DNA of 64,000 nucleotides from Cunninghamia lanceolata (Eukaryota > Streptophyta > Pinopsida > Cupressales > Cupressaceae). Shown here piece by piece: positions 12,116 to 22,794 of this stretch; within the stretch, counting starts at the first letter, position 1, and each line of letters starts with the position of its first letter. The notes beneath the pieces are model-generated. The model worked only from the letters and a program-made list of their open reading frames with translations. It made no database searches and was not told the origin of the DNA. A program made the translations under genes and the position numbers. Location of the stretch: positions 6,386,001 to 6,450,000 of the forward strand of contig BSBN01000763.1 of NCBI GenBank assembly GCA_027924645.1, read 5' to 3'.

Positions 12116-12117
12116 AT

Positions 12118-13201
12118 TGTTGATAACTGAGAGGGGGGTGAATCAGTTATCTTAATTATTAGACTTTATTTTCTTCTTTAATAATTAGTGCAATATCAAA
12201 AGATATAAGCATACATGAACATGAGAGCAGAAAGAAATCAACACACATAACACAAGGATTTTTACGTGGAAAACCCTGTTAAGGGAAAAACCACAGGGTG
12301 ACTAACCCAAGATTGTATTCTCTGTTAAAAGAATAGAAGTACAAAATGGCACTTGCCAATTAGGGCTCACTGCCCGAGCACACTGCTCACAAGAGGCTCA
12401 CTACCTACAATAGTTTATAGAAAGAAACCAGGTACTTGAACTGATGAGAAGCATCCACATATGCTAAGGTTTAATTTCGGTTAAGCTCAATATACTGATC
12501 TACTGCACTTCATTCTTCCTCTGCTTTAGTGCTGCTGTTCTGTCACATATCGGACCTATATTGCTACTTCCACACTGCTCTCTGCTTTTCTTCGCACTTC
12601 ACAACACACCATCTATGTTTTCACATCAAAATCCATCTGGTATATATATCCACACAAAGGATTTCAACATCTTTTTAGTCGACATCCGGAATACTCAAGA
12701 TTTTCCCAAACTCTAGTCTGTCAGCTGAATCCATGCTTACTAAGAGATGCGTATCAAAAAGATAGTTATAGGAGTCATCAATCATGTCAGCCAACCATGA
12801 ATGATCCCTCAAGAAACTTGATCACCATCAATTTCTCATCTGGACTAAGGTCTGATGCTCTGCCGGTCAGTTCTTCCTCAGTCTTCTCTCCCAAACAGGA
12901 ACCCAACACTTAGGTGCTGATGTCTTTTCACTCTTTCATCACCGGAGGCTCAATCTCTGGAATGTATTATTCATGGTACACCTCTTGACTTCCCAAGTCT
13001 GTACTTTGCTAAGATACTTCCTCTGAGAGATCTGGACCTGATTGTCGGACCTTGCTGCATGCTCTGTTCTTGCTCACCAGACCAAAACATTCTTCAATCT
13101 GACTTCTAGTAAAGACTTATTATGTGTTGTGGATGTGTGGGATAAACTTTGTTGCCATCAATGACAACACTCATGAAGCCATACAGTGTCTCTTGCCAAC
13201 A
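12118..13201 (-). repeat. 5' LTR of the copia relic (1,084 bp)
   Basis: On the minus strand it begins TGTTGGCAAGAGACACTG (plus 13201 leftwards) and ends CAGTTATCAACA next to the primer binding site. TGTTG/CAACA forms the short terminal inverted repeat. No matching second copy occurs in the window, so no age estimate is possible. The 5 bases outside (13202-13206) are atctc. Confidence 0.8.
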
Positions 13202-13941
13202 ATCTCTTGATTCGCACTGCTTGCCATCGATCCCCATTCCTTGAGATATTGGTCATACTAGATTTTTCTATTTAATTATTTTTAAGGATTAAATATTATT
13301 ATTATATTATGCAAAAGTAATCAGTTATTACACTATAGTCATATTATGTAATTAGTTATCATGTAAAATGGACAAACTTTAGGAAAGACAAGTAGTGTCG
13401 AGTTAAGTCAAACAAGTGCCACATAGTGGCAAGTACCCACCTTTATAGTATTATAATAAAAGTATTTGTTGTCTAGATGATAGATGAGCCATGGACATAG
13501 CATTCAAAATTAGGTCAAATAAATCTTGAGAGCATTAGATTCTTACAAGTTGAATGTATCACAATTTTATTGGGTCGATGAAGATTATAGTTGTTAGGGT
13601 TGACCTTGACACCAAGTTTGATTCATACTAAGCACAATTGTGACTAACATAGTTGAAGTTGAGTTTGTTCCTTAGAATAAATATTTGTTAAATATTGATG
13701 AGAAAATGATTTGTTAGTAAAGAGCCTTCATAGATTGCATAGTTAATTTTGAGTTTGATACCTAGATAGATCCTTGGTAGTGTAGTTGAAGTTGAATTTG
13801 TCAAAATGAGAATTGTAATAATTTCAACTTTTCCTTGATATCATGCAATATGCCAATCACTATGTTAATTAAATTATATGTAGTATTACTATATTGATTA
13901 TAATATAATATTAGTGCAATATTGAGAATCAATGGACCAAA
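13202..13941. other. AT-rich spacer, no gene seen
   Basis: Low-complexity AT-rich sequence. A short phrase (agttgaagttgagtttgttcc and a variant) occurs twice, near 13650 and 13780. No ORF or known element edge was found. Confidence 0.4.
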
Positions 13942-14450
13942 ACTAGTATAGATATCTTAAATACATCTATCTAAAAAATATCAAGACATCAATGTTAAGT
14001 TATTTTATTTTTATTTTAAAACTATTTAAGAATTATTTTATTTTATTCACATTGTTTAGTTTATTTTTATTTGAAGAGATATTTTTATTTGCTTAAGAGT
14101 TATATTATTTTATTTCATTTACATTGTTTACTTTGTTTTTATTTGAAGAACTATTTTTATTCAATTAAAATTTATTTTATTATGTTGAGGCTTTCTACAT
14201 AAGTAGCAAGACACATGAGATCAACATATATTTAAAAAATTAAAACTATAAAATCACTTTTAAGTAAATAAACAACTAAAATAACTCTAAAGTAAATAAA
14301 ATAAAATAACTCTTTAAATAAAAATTCAGTAAACAATGTAAATAAGATAAATAAATATTAAATAGTTCTCAAGTAAAATAAAATAACTCTTAAAACAAAT
14401 AAAATAATTCAATACTATATCCACTTACATATAGATGTATTTTATACTAA
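13942..14450. mobile_element. Foldback / MITE-like element
   Basis: The two ends are inverted copies: TAAATACATCTAT at 13958-13970 and ATAGATGTATTTTA at 14430-14443. The match continues outward through tatacta words and inward through long imperfect arms. One internal pair is 'ttacattgtttactttg' near 14120 against 'agtaaacaatgtaaata' near 14330. The loop is about 14190-14260. It has no coding capacity. It could be a MITE or a decayed foldback; no clear target duplication was seen. Confidence 0.5.
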
Positions 14451-16498
14451 TAATTATTTTATGTATTGAAGAGTTATTTTATTTTATTTAAAAAATATTT
14501 TTTAAGATTGTTTTTTTTTACTAAGAATTATTGTATAGATCAAAATATTTAGATTGTTGCCCCCATTTGTTTTCCTCCACTATTTTTAAAGGCACACTAT
14601 TTTAACTCTTTTAAATCATACACCAAAAAAAGAAAACTGTATAAAAATAGTTATTACATGCTTTAGAAAATGTGAAGCTTGCAATAATAGGGTAACTCAT
14701 TAGTGGATAAGAATGGAATACCACTCTCAACTAGCCAATGAAAATGGTAATAATTATTTTTAAATATTTGTAGTTAAAAAAATTGCATATTTAGTTTGTT
14801 AAAAATAGATATAAACTTCAAATGGAAGTAATTATCATTTAATTACTTGATAGATACAACTAATAGTCACTAGTTAAGTGATTTTGATTACAATAGTAGT
14901 ATCTACCAAAAGTAAGTACTAATACAAAGTATATAGCAATAATCCTTATATCCTAAACTATATAAAACATTATGATTATATAAAAAACCTAAATTATACA
15001 AAGCATTAATTAATTATTGATAATTAAATCTTAAATTAGGTTGCCTATAAGCAAGAGATAAATGGTCAAAGCCACCCATTTAGACCATGGTTCAGGTCAC
15101 ATAGCACCATATGATAATTGTTATTTCTCCCCACTATCCTATTATAAGAGAAAATAATTGTGTGCGTATGGGGGGAATAAATGGTATAAATCTTAAACTA
15201 TACCAAACATTATGATTACATTCCTAAAAGCTTAACTACATAGAATAGTATGATTCCATTCTAAAATCTTAAATTAAATAAAATATTAATTATTAATAAT
15301 CAAGTCTTAAACTCTAAGAATTATGATTTTATTCTAAAAACTATTAATTGTGCACAACATTTGAAATGCATTTCAAAAAATAAACCATGGAGAACATTAA
15401 ATATTCATTTTGAAATAAAACCTAAAATATAGAGAACATTAAAAATTCAATATAAAACTCTAATCTTAAAAATAAACACATTAAAGAGAAAGAATGTTAG
15501 AATTTTCAAAACCCTAGAAAGAGAAAATTGTATATGGTATGGGAGGGGCAGAAGGCAAGCTAATTACTGGCCCTTCCATTAGCCACTAGCCTCAAATTGG
15601 CAATTGGTTAGGCATGTTTTTGACACATTTGAATAAAATAATGAATAAATAATATTTTTTCTACACACGAAATTACATATGGTTGCCAGTTTCTACTTTC
15701 TATTGTTGTGCTCTAAAGCCCTGGATTATAATATTTAATACCTATCAAGAGAACATTTGACTATTGAATGATTTCCTACTGTAGAATCCCAATTTTAAGG
15801 ATAAACATATTGACAAAATACAAGCTATCAAAATAATTACGCCAAGAGGCGAAGCCGAGAGGCATTATACAACCACAACACGATTGGACCTTTTATTCTA
15901 CTAATTTAAATTGACGGTTTGTTAGCTGTCATAAATTAATAATTAACATAATTTTTGTGTCCCATTACCTCCCGAAAATATTGGCGCCATCAGGTTGTAC
16001 AAGAGAATATTGGGTAGTTAGGCCGCATGCAAATTTAATATTACTAAAATTTGAAATCATAGCACTAAGCTTAGGGTTTGCATTGAACGTGAATCCTCTT
16101 GCCAGTTATAGATCTTTGTTCAAGGTCACTGACATTACAATCTCCAGGCATTTGCTGAGGTTAATGCAAATATTCATCAGACTAACTAACAAGGTTGTTG
16201 GCCTCCAAAATCACCATTCCACAGTGATTGAGGTTGCTAGCTTGAAAGTGGATATACGGTTTCCAATGGCAGAAAATGGTCTGATAAGTGTTTGGTAGCT
16301 TCGAGATCAACATCCAGGAATCCCAGTCCTCCTCAGACTCCTCTTCACAAGATTGAGTACAAGACCTTAGGCAATAGATCTTTACAACATGCATGAAGTA
16401 TGCCATCAACAAAGATATGTGGTATTTGTTCAGTCATAGTATTTCAATCAGTGAATTGTTTTATGGATAGCTTGGTAGGTAGAGGGAGATAAAGATGC
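14451..16498. other. AT-rich spacer, no gene supported
   Basis: Mostly A/T-rich sequence without recognisable genes. A 113-codon frame at 15957-16298 (plus) and a 76-codon frame at 16182-16412 (minus) overlap each other and match nothing I know. A short GC-richer stretch near 15840-15885 also has no identifiable content. Confidence 0.45.
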
Positions 16499-17074
16499 AA
16501 TTGTTCTTCTTACAACCAATGAGGTAATTTGTACCATTGTTGCAGCTATTCTTAAACATCATCTACTTTAACAGTCAAAAGTCCATTTTGGCTAATGAAA
16601 TTAGAACAAATATTTACCACTTTTTGTTGTGGATGAAATGTAAAATTTCTATTGACTGTTTGATCATTGAAATGGATGATATTTAAGTGGAGTGCATTGT
16701 TGCAGGCTGTGGTTGACCACTACATACCTATTGTTTTAGTTTATCTTTGTTAAAAATGTTTATCTTTGATAAATTAGTTTTTTCAAAAAGACTTTAATGA
16801 GAGAAAAATACTATCAAACTAATATTAATGCATTAGAGGACTTATTTTTACTGCAAGGAAAGTTCTTTTCCAATGGGATGGATGCCAAATACTTGAGACG
16901 AATTGATCTAAAGACAACCAAGGTGACACATGATTTCTCAAAATAGTTATGAGTTTAAGAGAATGAACAGGGACAGAAGATTTGACTTCTTAGAAAGAGA
17001 TAGCTAAGTGTGTTTTAACTTATACTTGAATGATTTGTGTCATCATAAGCAGGATTATCCACAATCTTTTCATA
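16499..17074. repeat. Direct repeat copy 1 (~575 bp)
   Basis: Runs from attgttcttcttacaa to atcttttcatag and matches 19942-20517 at roughly 93% by eye. It overlaps the 3' end of the mTERF-like frame. It begins near TG and ends near CA like an LTR, but no primer binding site or matching target duplication is present on either strand, so LTR identity is not supported. Confidence 0.8.
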
Positions 17075-17162
17075 GGATATTTATGGAGTGTAGAAAAAAG
17101 TGGATGCCACTGATTCAAGTATTTTGATTTCAAGATAGAAGGGCAAGAATACAAAGGCGATG

Positions 17163-17178
17163 ACAATGTCTCCATGTT
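17163..17178. repeat. Target-site duplication, left copy (16 bp)
   Basis: ACAATGTCTCCATGTT, identical to 18907-18922. It brackets the LINE at 17179-18906. Confidence 0.95.
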
Positions 17179-18906
17179 TTTTATTAGTTCAGCTGGAAAA
17201 GAGGGTCCAGAACCCTTTACAAAGCAGCCCCCAGGGCAAAATAAGGCCTTAAACAAGCCAGAGACAGTACATTAATAGCACATAGACAAAGCTACAGCAA
17301 CGTAGCCAAGCTACGAGGAACAACCAAAAACTAAACAATAGCATAACCAGATCTTTGAACACCCTTGACCCGAGTGCAGGTCAGCGAGACATGCTTAGGA
17401 AGACCCCGCTTCCTTCTTTGGACCACAGTCCAACAAACATCATTGTCTCCATCTACAAAAAATGGAGATGAAAGGGGTGAGGCTTTCCCCAAAACCATTG
17501 AAGGGGATGGAACTTGAGGAGAGGAGGAAGACTTCACAATAGCATCATCTCCATCAATAGACAGTGCACCAATAGCAGTAGTTCCAGTCGTAAATAACTC
17601 CCTAATAATAGGGGATGACTGAGCACCAACCCCAACAATTGAAACACTCCTTGTTATAGGTGGTGCACAAGTAGTAGCAACAACAACAACCTCTGAAACA
17701 GATGGCGCAGCAGCAACAGCAAAAGGCAGCACCCTAGTAGCAGCAACAACAACCTCTGAAACAGACGGCACAGCAGCAACAGCAATAGGCAGCGCCCCAA
17801 TAGCAGAAGGCACCTTGGACTAGGGTGTCGCAGTTGAAGGAGAGGAAGGAGTGGAAGCCACAGGAGGAATAGTGAAGTCCGTGGGCTGAACATCAGGCCA
17901 CCAAGAAGGCAAATGAGATTTGGGTTTGGAGCATAAACATTGCTCAGCCAAATGACCAGAACCAAAATAGCATCGACAACGAAAGGGGATACCCTCGTAG
18001 TCCAAACTCTAGCACCAAGAATGGTCAGCAATGTTGAAGATAATCTCAGCAAGGAGTGCCTTAGATAAATCTAGATCCACAAGAATCCAAGCATAAGTTG
18101 TATGTGTAAACTGTAAGGTAGCAAGATCAGCCATAATAAACTGCCCCAAAGCATTCCCAATCACAAAATAGCAAGACTTGCTCCAAAACTATAGAGGGAG
18201 ATTAGGAAGCCTAACCCAGATGGGCAAAAGATTCAAAGAATTAGTTGCAAGATTGAAAAGTTGAAACTAGGGACGAAGTACTAGGGGATGTTGATCCCAC
18301 GGCCAAACAAAACCCTCAAACACAGCATTACAGTCCTTAATATCATCAAATGTAACAATGAAGAAACCTCTAGCACATTGGTAGATTTCAATCTTACCAT
18401 TAGTAATTGGTCCCCAGGAATCTAAGATCCATTTATTTAGGGCATGAAGGCATGGCCAAAAATGGTTGAATCTGCAAATCAAGGCGTAAGAGGAATAAAA
18501 TTCCTCACTCTCCAAAACCTCAGACCCAAAAGAAATAGTAGGAGAAGCAGCACAAGGCAAAGGCAATCCCTGACGCTTCCTTTGAACAACAGCTAAGAAA
18601 GATTTACCCTTTTCTAAGGAAACCACCCCTGCAGATGACTCACTAGCAGCAGCAGTCACAGACGTGAACAACACTCTAATGGCAGCAATTTCAGGAAAAA
18701 CATGCAAACCCCCAACCATAGAACCCATACTCATAGGTGTATCCCTAGCAACAAGGCCCTTTGTCACGAACGACGCTCCAACAGTAGAGGAAAAACCTGT
18801 GATTAACTTAGCAACAACCAAACCCTGAGAACCAGGTACATGGGCGAGAAGAGGAGCAGGAGCGGCCATTGGAATCCTTTTCAAACACTGCTTGTTAATA
18901 TTAGTT
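17179..18906 (-). mobile_element. ORF1-only (non-autonomous) LINE
   Basis: A 1,728-bp minus-strand insertion with perfect 16-bp target-site duplications. It holds a short 5' leader, ORF1, and then directly a ~150-bp 3' tail that matches the LINE 3' tail at 43.66-43.81 kb (shared words include ggttctggaccctcttttcc-type and gaactaataaaaaac). No endonuclease or RT is present. It must have been mobilised by another LINE's enzyme. It lies inside the mTERF-like frame. Confidence 0.9.
17331..18869 (-). pseudogene. LINE ORF1: DUF4283-type domain and zinc knuckle
   Basis: ORF1 proteins bind the element RNA. The ATG at 18867-18869 starts MAAPAPLLAHVPG; the frame stays the same to a TAG at 17331, ~512 codons. 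A DUF4283-like region (about residues 130-290) contains LHALNKWILDSWGPITNGKI and WVRLPNLPL, and is followed by a zinc-knuckle relic CRCYFGSGHLAEQC. The C-terminal half is Ala/Val/Pro/Ser-rich with an internal repeat (PSVSEVVV twice). VVQRRKRGLP near the end echoes VVQRKRQGLP near the start. About four in-frame TAG codons interrupt it (near 18267, 18190, 18010 and 17820), each one base change from CAG or TGG. Confidence 0.85.
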
Positions 18907-18922
18907 ACAATGTCTCCATGTT
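18907..18922. repeat. Target-site duplication, right copy (16 bp)
   Basis: ACAATGTCTCCATGTT, identical to 17163-17178. Confidence 0.95.
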
Positions 18923-19941
18923 AAAACCATAACTCTGAAAGGTTTTCAGGGTTTTCTCCAGTTCAGATGAACAACGATTTAATAAAAACGTATGTTGTTG
19001 AATCAAGCAATAAACACTAATCCTGGGAAAACCATACCATTCCAATAGTCTAGTGACTGTAACCAATCCCCTATCAGTACAAAGCTTGATATGTTGTGGC
19101 TCTGAAGCCTCTTCCTCTTTGCCAATGCTCTCTAGAAAAAGGTCAACCTCATTGAGTGCACTGCCCTTATTGAAAAGGTCTGCCATTGTTGCCCTGTAGT
19201 CATTTTTCAATGAAACCTCTTCATACTTAAGCCCATCCAATTCTATGTCATTTTCAATTAAATTGACCAAGGACTTCACCTTCCTAACAAACTTTGGAGC
19301 ATATTTTACTACTCTGGAAACATCTAGTTTGTTTAAATTCCATTTCCTACAGAAGTGATCTTCCAATGTCACCGCAATCAACAAAGTAGCTTCATGATCA
19401 CGTGAGCACTCTTCATCCTCGAGACCTAAGTGGGTTGTGGATTCCATATTTCCCTTGATGCTCACTTCCATGATAGTTTGGGTATGGAAGAAAATTAAAT
19501 CTAGAATTGGGGACTTCTTGAGCATGATAGATGAATCCTTTGGAAGGATAAGATTGCAAAATGTAATACACATGGAAGGTGATGCTAATGGTATAGATAT
19601 AGGTCTTGGTGTTATGGTTAAACCATGATAAGCGCAAAAACCATCATGAAGGTGAAGTAGTTTTCTTCTGCAATTTTCTTGAGTCATCGCTCCCTTAGTG
19701 ATGCATTCAAACTTACTCCACAATCTGACAACACTACTCCTGCCACCTACAATCTATACGGTAGAAATTTATAGACTTAGTTACTAATGCAAGCTGAAAA
19801 ATACTAGAGGAAGTTAAAGACTCGTTAAAAAATAGTTGGCTTATCATTGTATTCTGCATTCTTGAAATTGACAAAAAAATATTGGAAAATAATTTGCTTT
19901 GTCTTTCTAAATAAACATCCTTTGGAGCCTTATTTTCAGAA

Positions 19942-20517
19942 TTATTGTTCTTCTTACAATCAATGAGGTAATTTGTATGATTGTTGCGGCTATTCTTAAA
20001 CATCATCTACTTTAACAGTGAAAAGTCAATTTTGGCCAATCAAATTAGAACAAAAATTTACCACTTTTTGTTGAGGATGAAATGTAAAATTTCTATTAAT
20101 TGTTTGATCATTGAAATGGATGATATTTAAGTGGAGTGCATTGTTGCAGGCTTTGGTTGACCACTACATACCCGTTATTATAGTTTATCCTTGTTAAAAA
20201 TGTTTATCTCTGATAAATTGGGTTTTTCAAAAAGGATTTAATGAGAGAAAAATACTGTCAAACTAATATTAATGCATTAGAGGACTTATTTTTACTGCAC
20301 GAAAAGTTCTTTTCCAATGGGATGGATGCCAAATACTTGAGACAAATTGATCTAAAGATAGTCAAGGTGACACGTGATTTCTCACAATAGTTATTAGCTT
20401 AGGAGAATTCAGGGACTAAAGATTTGATTTCTTAGAAAAAGATAGCTAAGTGTGTTTTAACTTACACTTGAATGATTAGTGGCATTATAAGCAAGCTTAT
20501 CTACAATCTTTTCATAG
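19942..20517. repeat. Direct repeat copy 2 (~575 bp)
   Basis: Second copy of the unit at 16499-17074, same orientation, about 93% identical by eye across the length. The sequences just outside the two copies differ at both edges. Confidence 0.8.
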
Positions 20518-20750
20518 CTTGGCCTGCAGACTGTTGTGTTTTACCTTTCCAACAATAGTTGTTATAAGCTTAGAGCCAGAGGCAATTAATTTATCAAAGA
20601 AGATCACCTATGCATTGGCAAACAATAGATTAATTGTAGCTTGTGTTAATCAATGAATGGAGCAGGGGCCACGCAGTGCAGGCAGGATGTATGTTTGCAT
20701 TGGCTCGTGACTACCGCTTAATGAGCTCTGTTCATGGCTTTATTTTTATG

Positions 20751-20925
20751 AATGAGGTATGCAATCTTCGGGCTATTCATAAATATCATCCACTTCAATA
20801 GTCAAAGGCCAATTTTGACTAGTAAAAATAGGACAAATATTTACTACTTTTTATTATGAATGAGGTGAAAAATTGATATTGACTGTTTCACCATTGAAAC
20901 GGTTAATATTTAAATAAAGTGTAAA
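20751..20925. repeat. Direct repeat copy 3 (partial, diverged)
   Basis: From aatgaggtatgcaatc to the ttaatatttaaataaagtg region, this repeats the first ~175 bases of the direct-repeat unit with many changes (for example gtcaaaggccaattttgac against gtcaaaagtccattttggc). It points to a local repeat family and not a simple pair. Confidence 0.6.
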
Positions 20926-21423
20926 GTGCAATCTTTCTCCATCGTACATCTTCTATAATTCCTTCTACTTATATTTCCATTTATAGATATGCTCTTGACA
21001 GTTAATAAATTTGCAAATTTGTAAATAGAAAATGGTTAGCAGCTTATGCAATCAATGGTAAGAAGTGGTGAGGGGTTTACTCCACAAACTCAAAATTAAA
21101 AAAAAATTAAAAATTAATTGATAAACCCTTCTCAGCTTTGTGCTCTTTACTGACCTGATTTATTTTGATTAAATTTATTTTATGATATTTAACAGGTGGA
21201 CATTGGGATGTCTTTCACACCTGTAAACTTAGAATTATTGCGCTCTAAGCTCTCTCTTACAAGTAAATTCAACCTAAACATGCCACTGGCCCTACTCTGT
21301 TCCTTTATGTTATCCAATATGGTAGCTGTCACTTTAAATTGACTTTTTGATAGTAGCAATGCTCATCTAAAGTAACTTTTGAAAATGCATTCCCTTTCAA
21401 CGGGTCTATATATTACTGTAATG

Positions 21424-21426
<3 letters not shown>
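20926..21426. other. Spacer, no gene seen
   Basis: AT-rich, no coding or element signal recognised. Confidence 0.4.

Positions 21427-21509
<83 letters not shown>
21427..21509. repeat. (AT)n microsatellite
   Basis: About 41 uninterrupted AT dinucleotides. Confidence 0.97.
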
Positions 21510-21512
<3 letters not shown>

Positions 21513-22794
21513 TGCATTCTTTCAAAACAATAAAGACTAATTAATTTACACACTGTTTCAGGGCATTTGGAAATTAATCACATGAAAATGGAATTATAAT
21601 TCCCTGCATTGAGATATTCATGTGGGTGAGTGGGATTTGGGAGACGAATTCCATATAAACCTTTATGATTCTTTGCTAATCTATATTCTAAATCTTCCTT
21701 GTAATTCTATAATTGACTAATGCTATTTATCAATGTAAGAGAGAATAGCAGCCCAAGGTTTTGACTATGTAATTTCTAGGGTTGATTCTTAGTATAAATT
21801 AGAAATGTACACACATGTAAGCTCATCTAATTCAAAATTTTAGAGGTGGCAGATTCGCCACATTCTTTCTAGGATTCTCATTCCTAGCTTTAAAGCACAT
21901 TATCTATGTTGCAAAGCTCAGTATTGTACAATTATAAATATAAGAAACTTAAGTGGCCATTTTTAAAAATATAAAATCTATTCAACTGTATTGAACGTGT
22001 TTAATATTTGGTAGTATTGGTAGTATTTAAGGGCACGATCGATTTCATTTTCAATAAAAGAAGGCTTCCAAGAAACTAGCCCTTTGATGCCATGTTGCAT
22101 AGTTATCCTCTATGCTATCATATTCAATTTGTAATAAATTTTATTGATTTTTAGTTGTTTAATAGTGGATCGCTCAAATCTATAGAGAAGTATTAAGCAG
22201 TGACAAGGATCTACATTGAATTAGATAAAATGTTTAGATTCTACATTTGCTATCATTTGGTTTGGTGGGTGCACAATGAGATTTAGTTCACTAAGAATAA
22301 GATGGGAGGTGAGTTTGATACTAGATTTAAAAATAAAATAAAATATATCATTCAAATTGGTTGAATCTATAATTTTTTAACTTAACATAATATGATGACA
22401 AAAGTATTACAGAGATTTTAAGAGAATAAGCTCCAAAATAATTATCATGTTAATATGAAAAAATGAAGTAGCCAATATAAAATAAAAATGTACAAAAAAG
22501 TATATAGATAAAAAAAAATCCATCTAAAGGACAACGTAAAGTAAGTATAACAAATCTAAAATATTAAAAGATAACAACTTACTAGAATTGACACATTAAA
22601 ATCTCTTAATTATAAAACTCCACCACTTAGCTATGTGGTAAAGGAAAATGTTTGTTTTAATACACTATAAAGAAGATGTTAGCTTTAGTTTTAATAAATA
22701 AAGCAATTTAGTTGAATTGTTAAAATACAAATCAATTTACTAAAAAAAAAGGGAAATGGATATTTAACCTATCAACTTAAACTTCTATACTTCA
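21510..22794. other. Spacer, no gene seen
   Basis: AT-rich sequence without recognisable coding or element structure. Confidence 0.4.

Larger units (their letters stand above)
6836..13201 (-). mobile_element. Sirevirus-like Ty1/copia relic without pol
   Basis: Read on the minus strand, the element has a 5' LTR (12118-13201), an initiator-Met-type primer binding site, a gag remnant with coiled coil and CCHC knuckles, a non-coding spacer, a long second ORF, and several CCCCCTT/AAGGGGG polypurine tracts at its far end. Coiled-coil gag, a second ORF near the 3' end and multiple polypurine tracts are hallmarks of the Sirevirus lineage. No protease, integrase, RT or RNase H is present, so it is non-autonomous or internally deleted. 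The 3' LTR expected left of 6836 was not found. Confidence 0.75.
17020..19723 (-). pseudogene. mTERF-like gene fragment, split by a LINE insertion
   Basis: The minus-strand frame is open from 19723 to the insertion point (18907) and resumes at 17162 to a stop near 17020. Without the insertion and one copy of its target duplication it would be ~318 codons. Segments resemble plant mitochondrial/chloroplast transcription termination factor (mTERF) proteins: VVKYAPKFVRKVKSLV, LNEVDLFLESIG, LLEWYGFPRISVYC and FQSYGFNMETL with SSPLYSCPSIL. The spacing 'FFES-G ... L-YG-PR ... L--Y---G ... CPS-L' is the pattern I know from this family. mTERFs are helical-repeat nucleic-acid-binding proteins of organelles. 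The N-terminal ~120 residues are not recognised, and no organelle targeting sequence is clear. The absence of stops outside the insertion suggests the insertion broke a recently intact exon or duplicate. No database search was possible. Confidence 0.5.

Noticed and set aside
15957..16412. 113-codon plus frame and 76-codon minus frame.
   Set aside because: They overlap on opposite strands, match no family I know and show no supporting context. A faint copia-gag look of the minus frame was too weak to keep.
16499..20517. Direct repeats read as LTRs of an element that captured the mTERF fragment.
   Set aside because: No primer binding site, no polypurine tract, no 5-bp target duplication, and a third partial copy exists.
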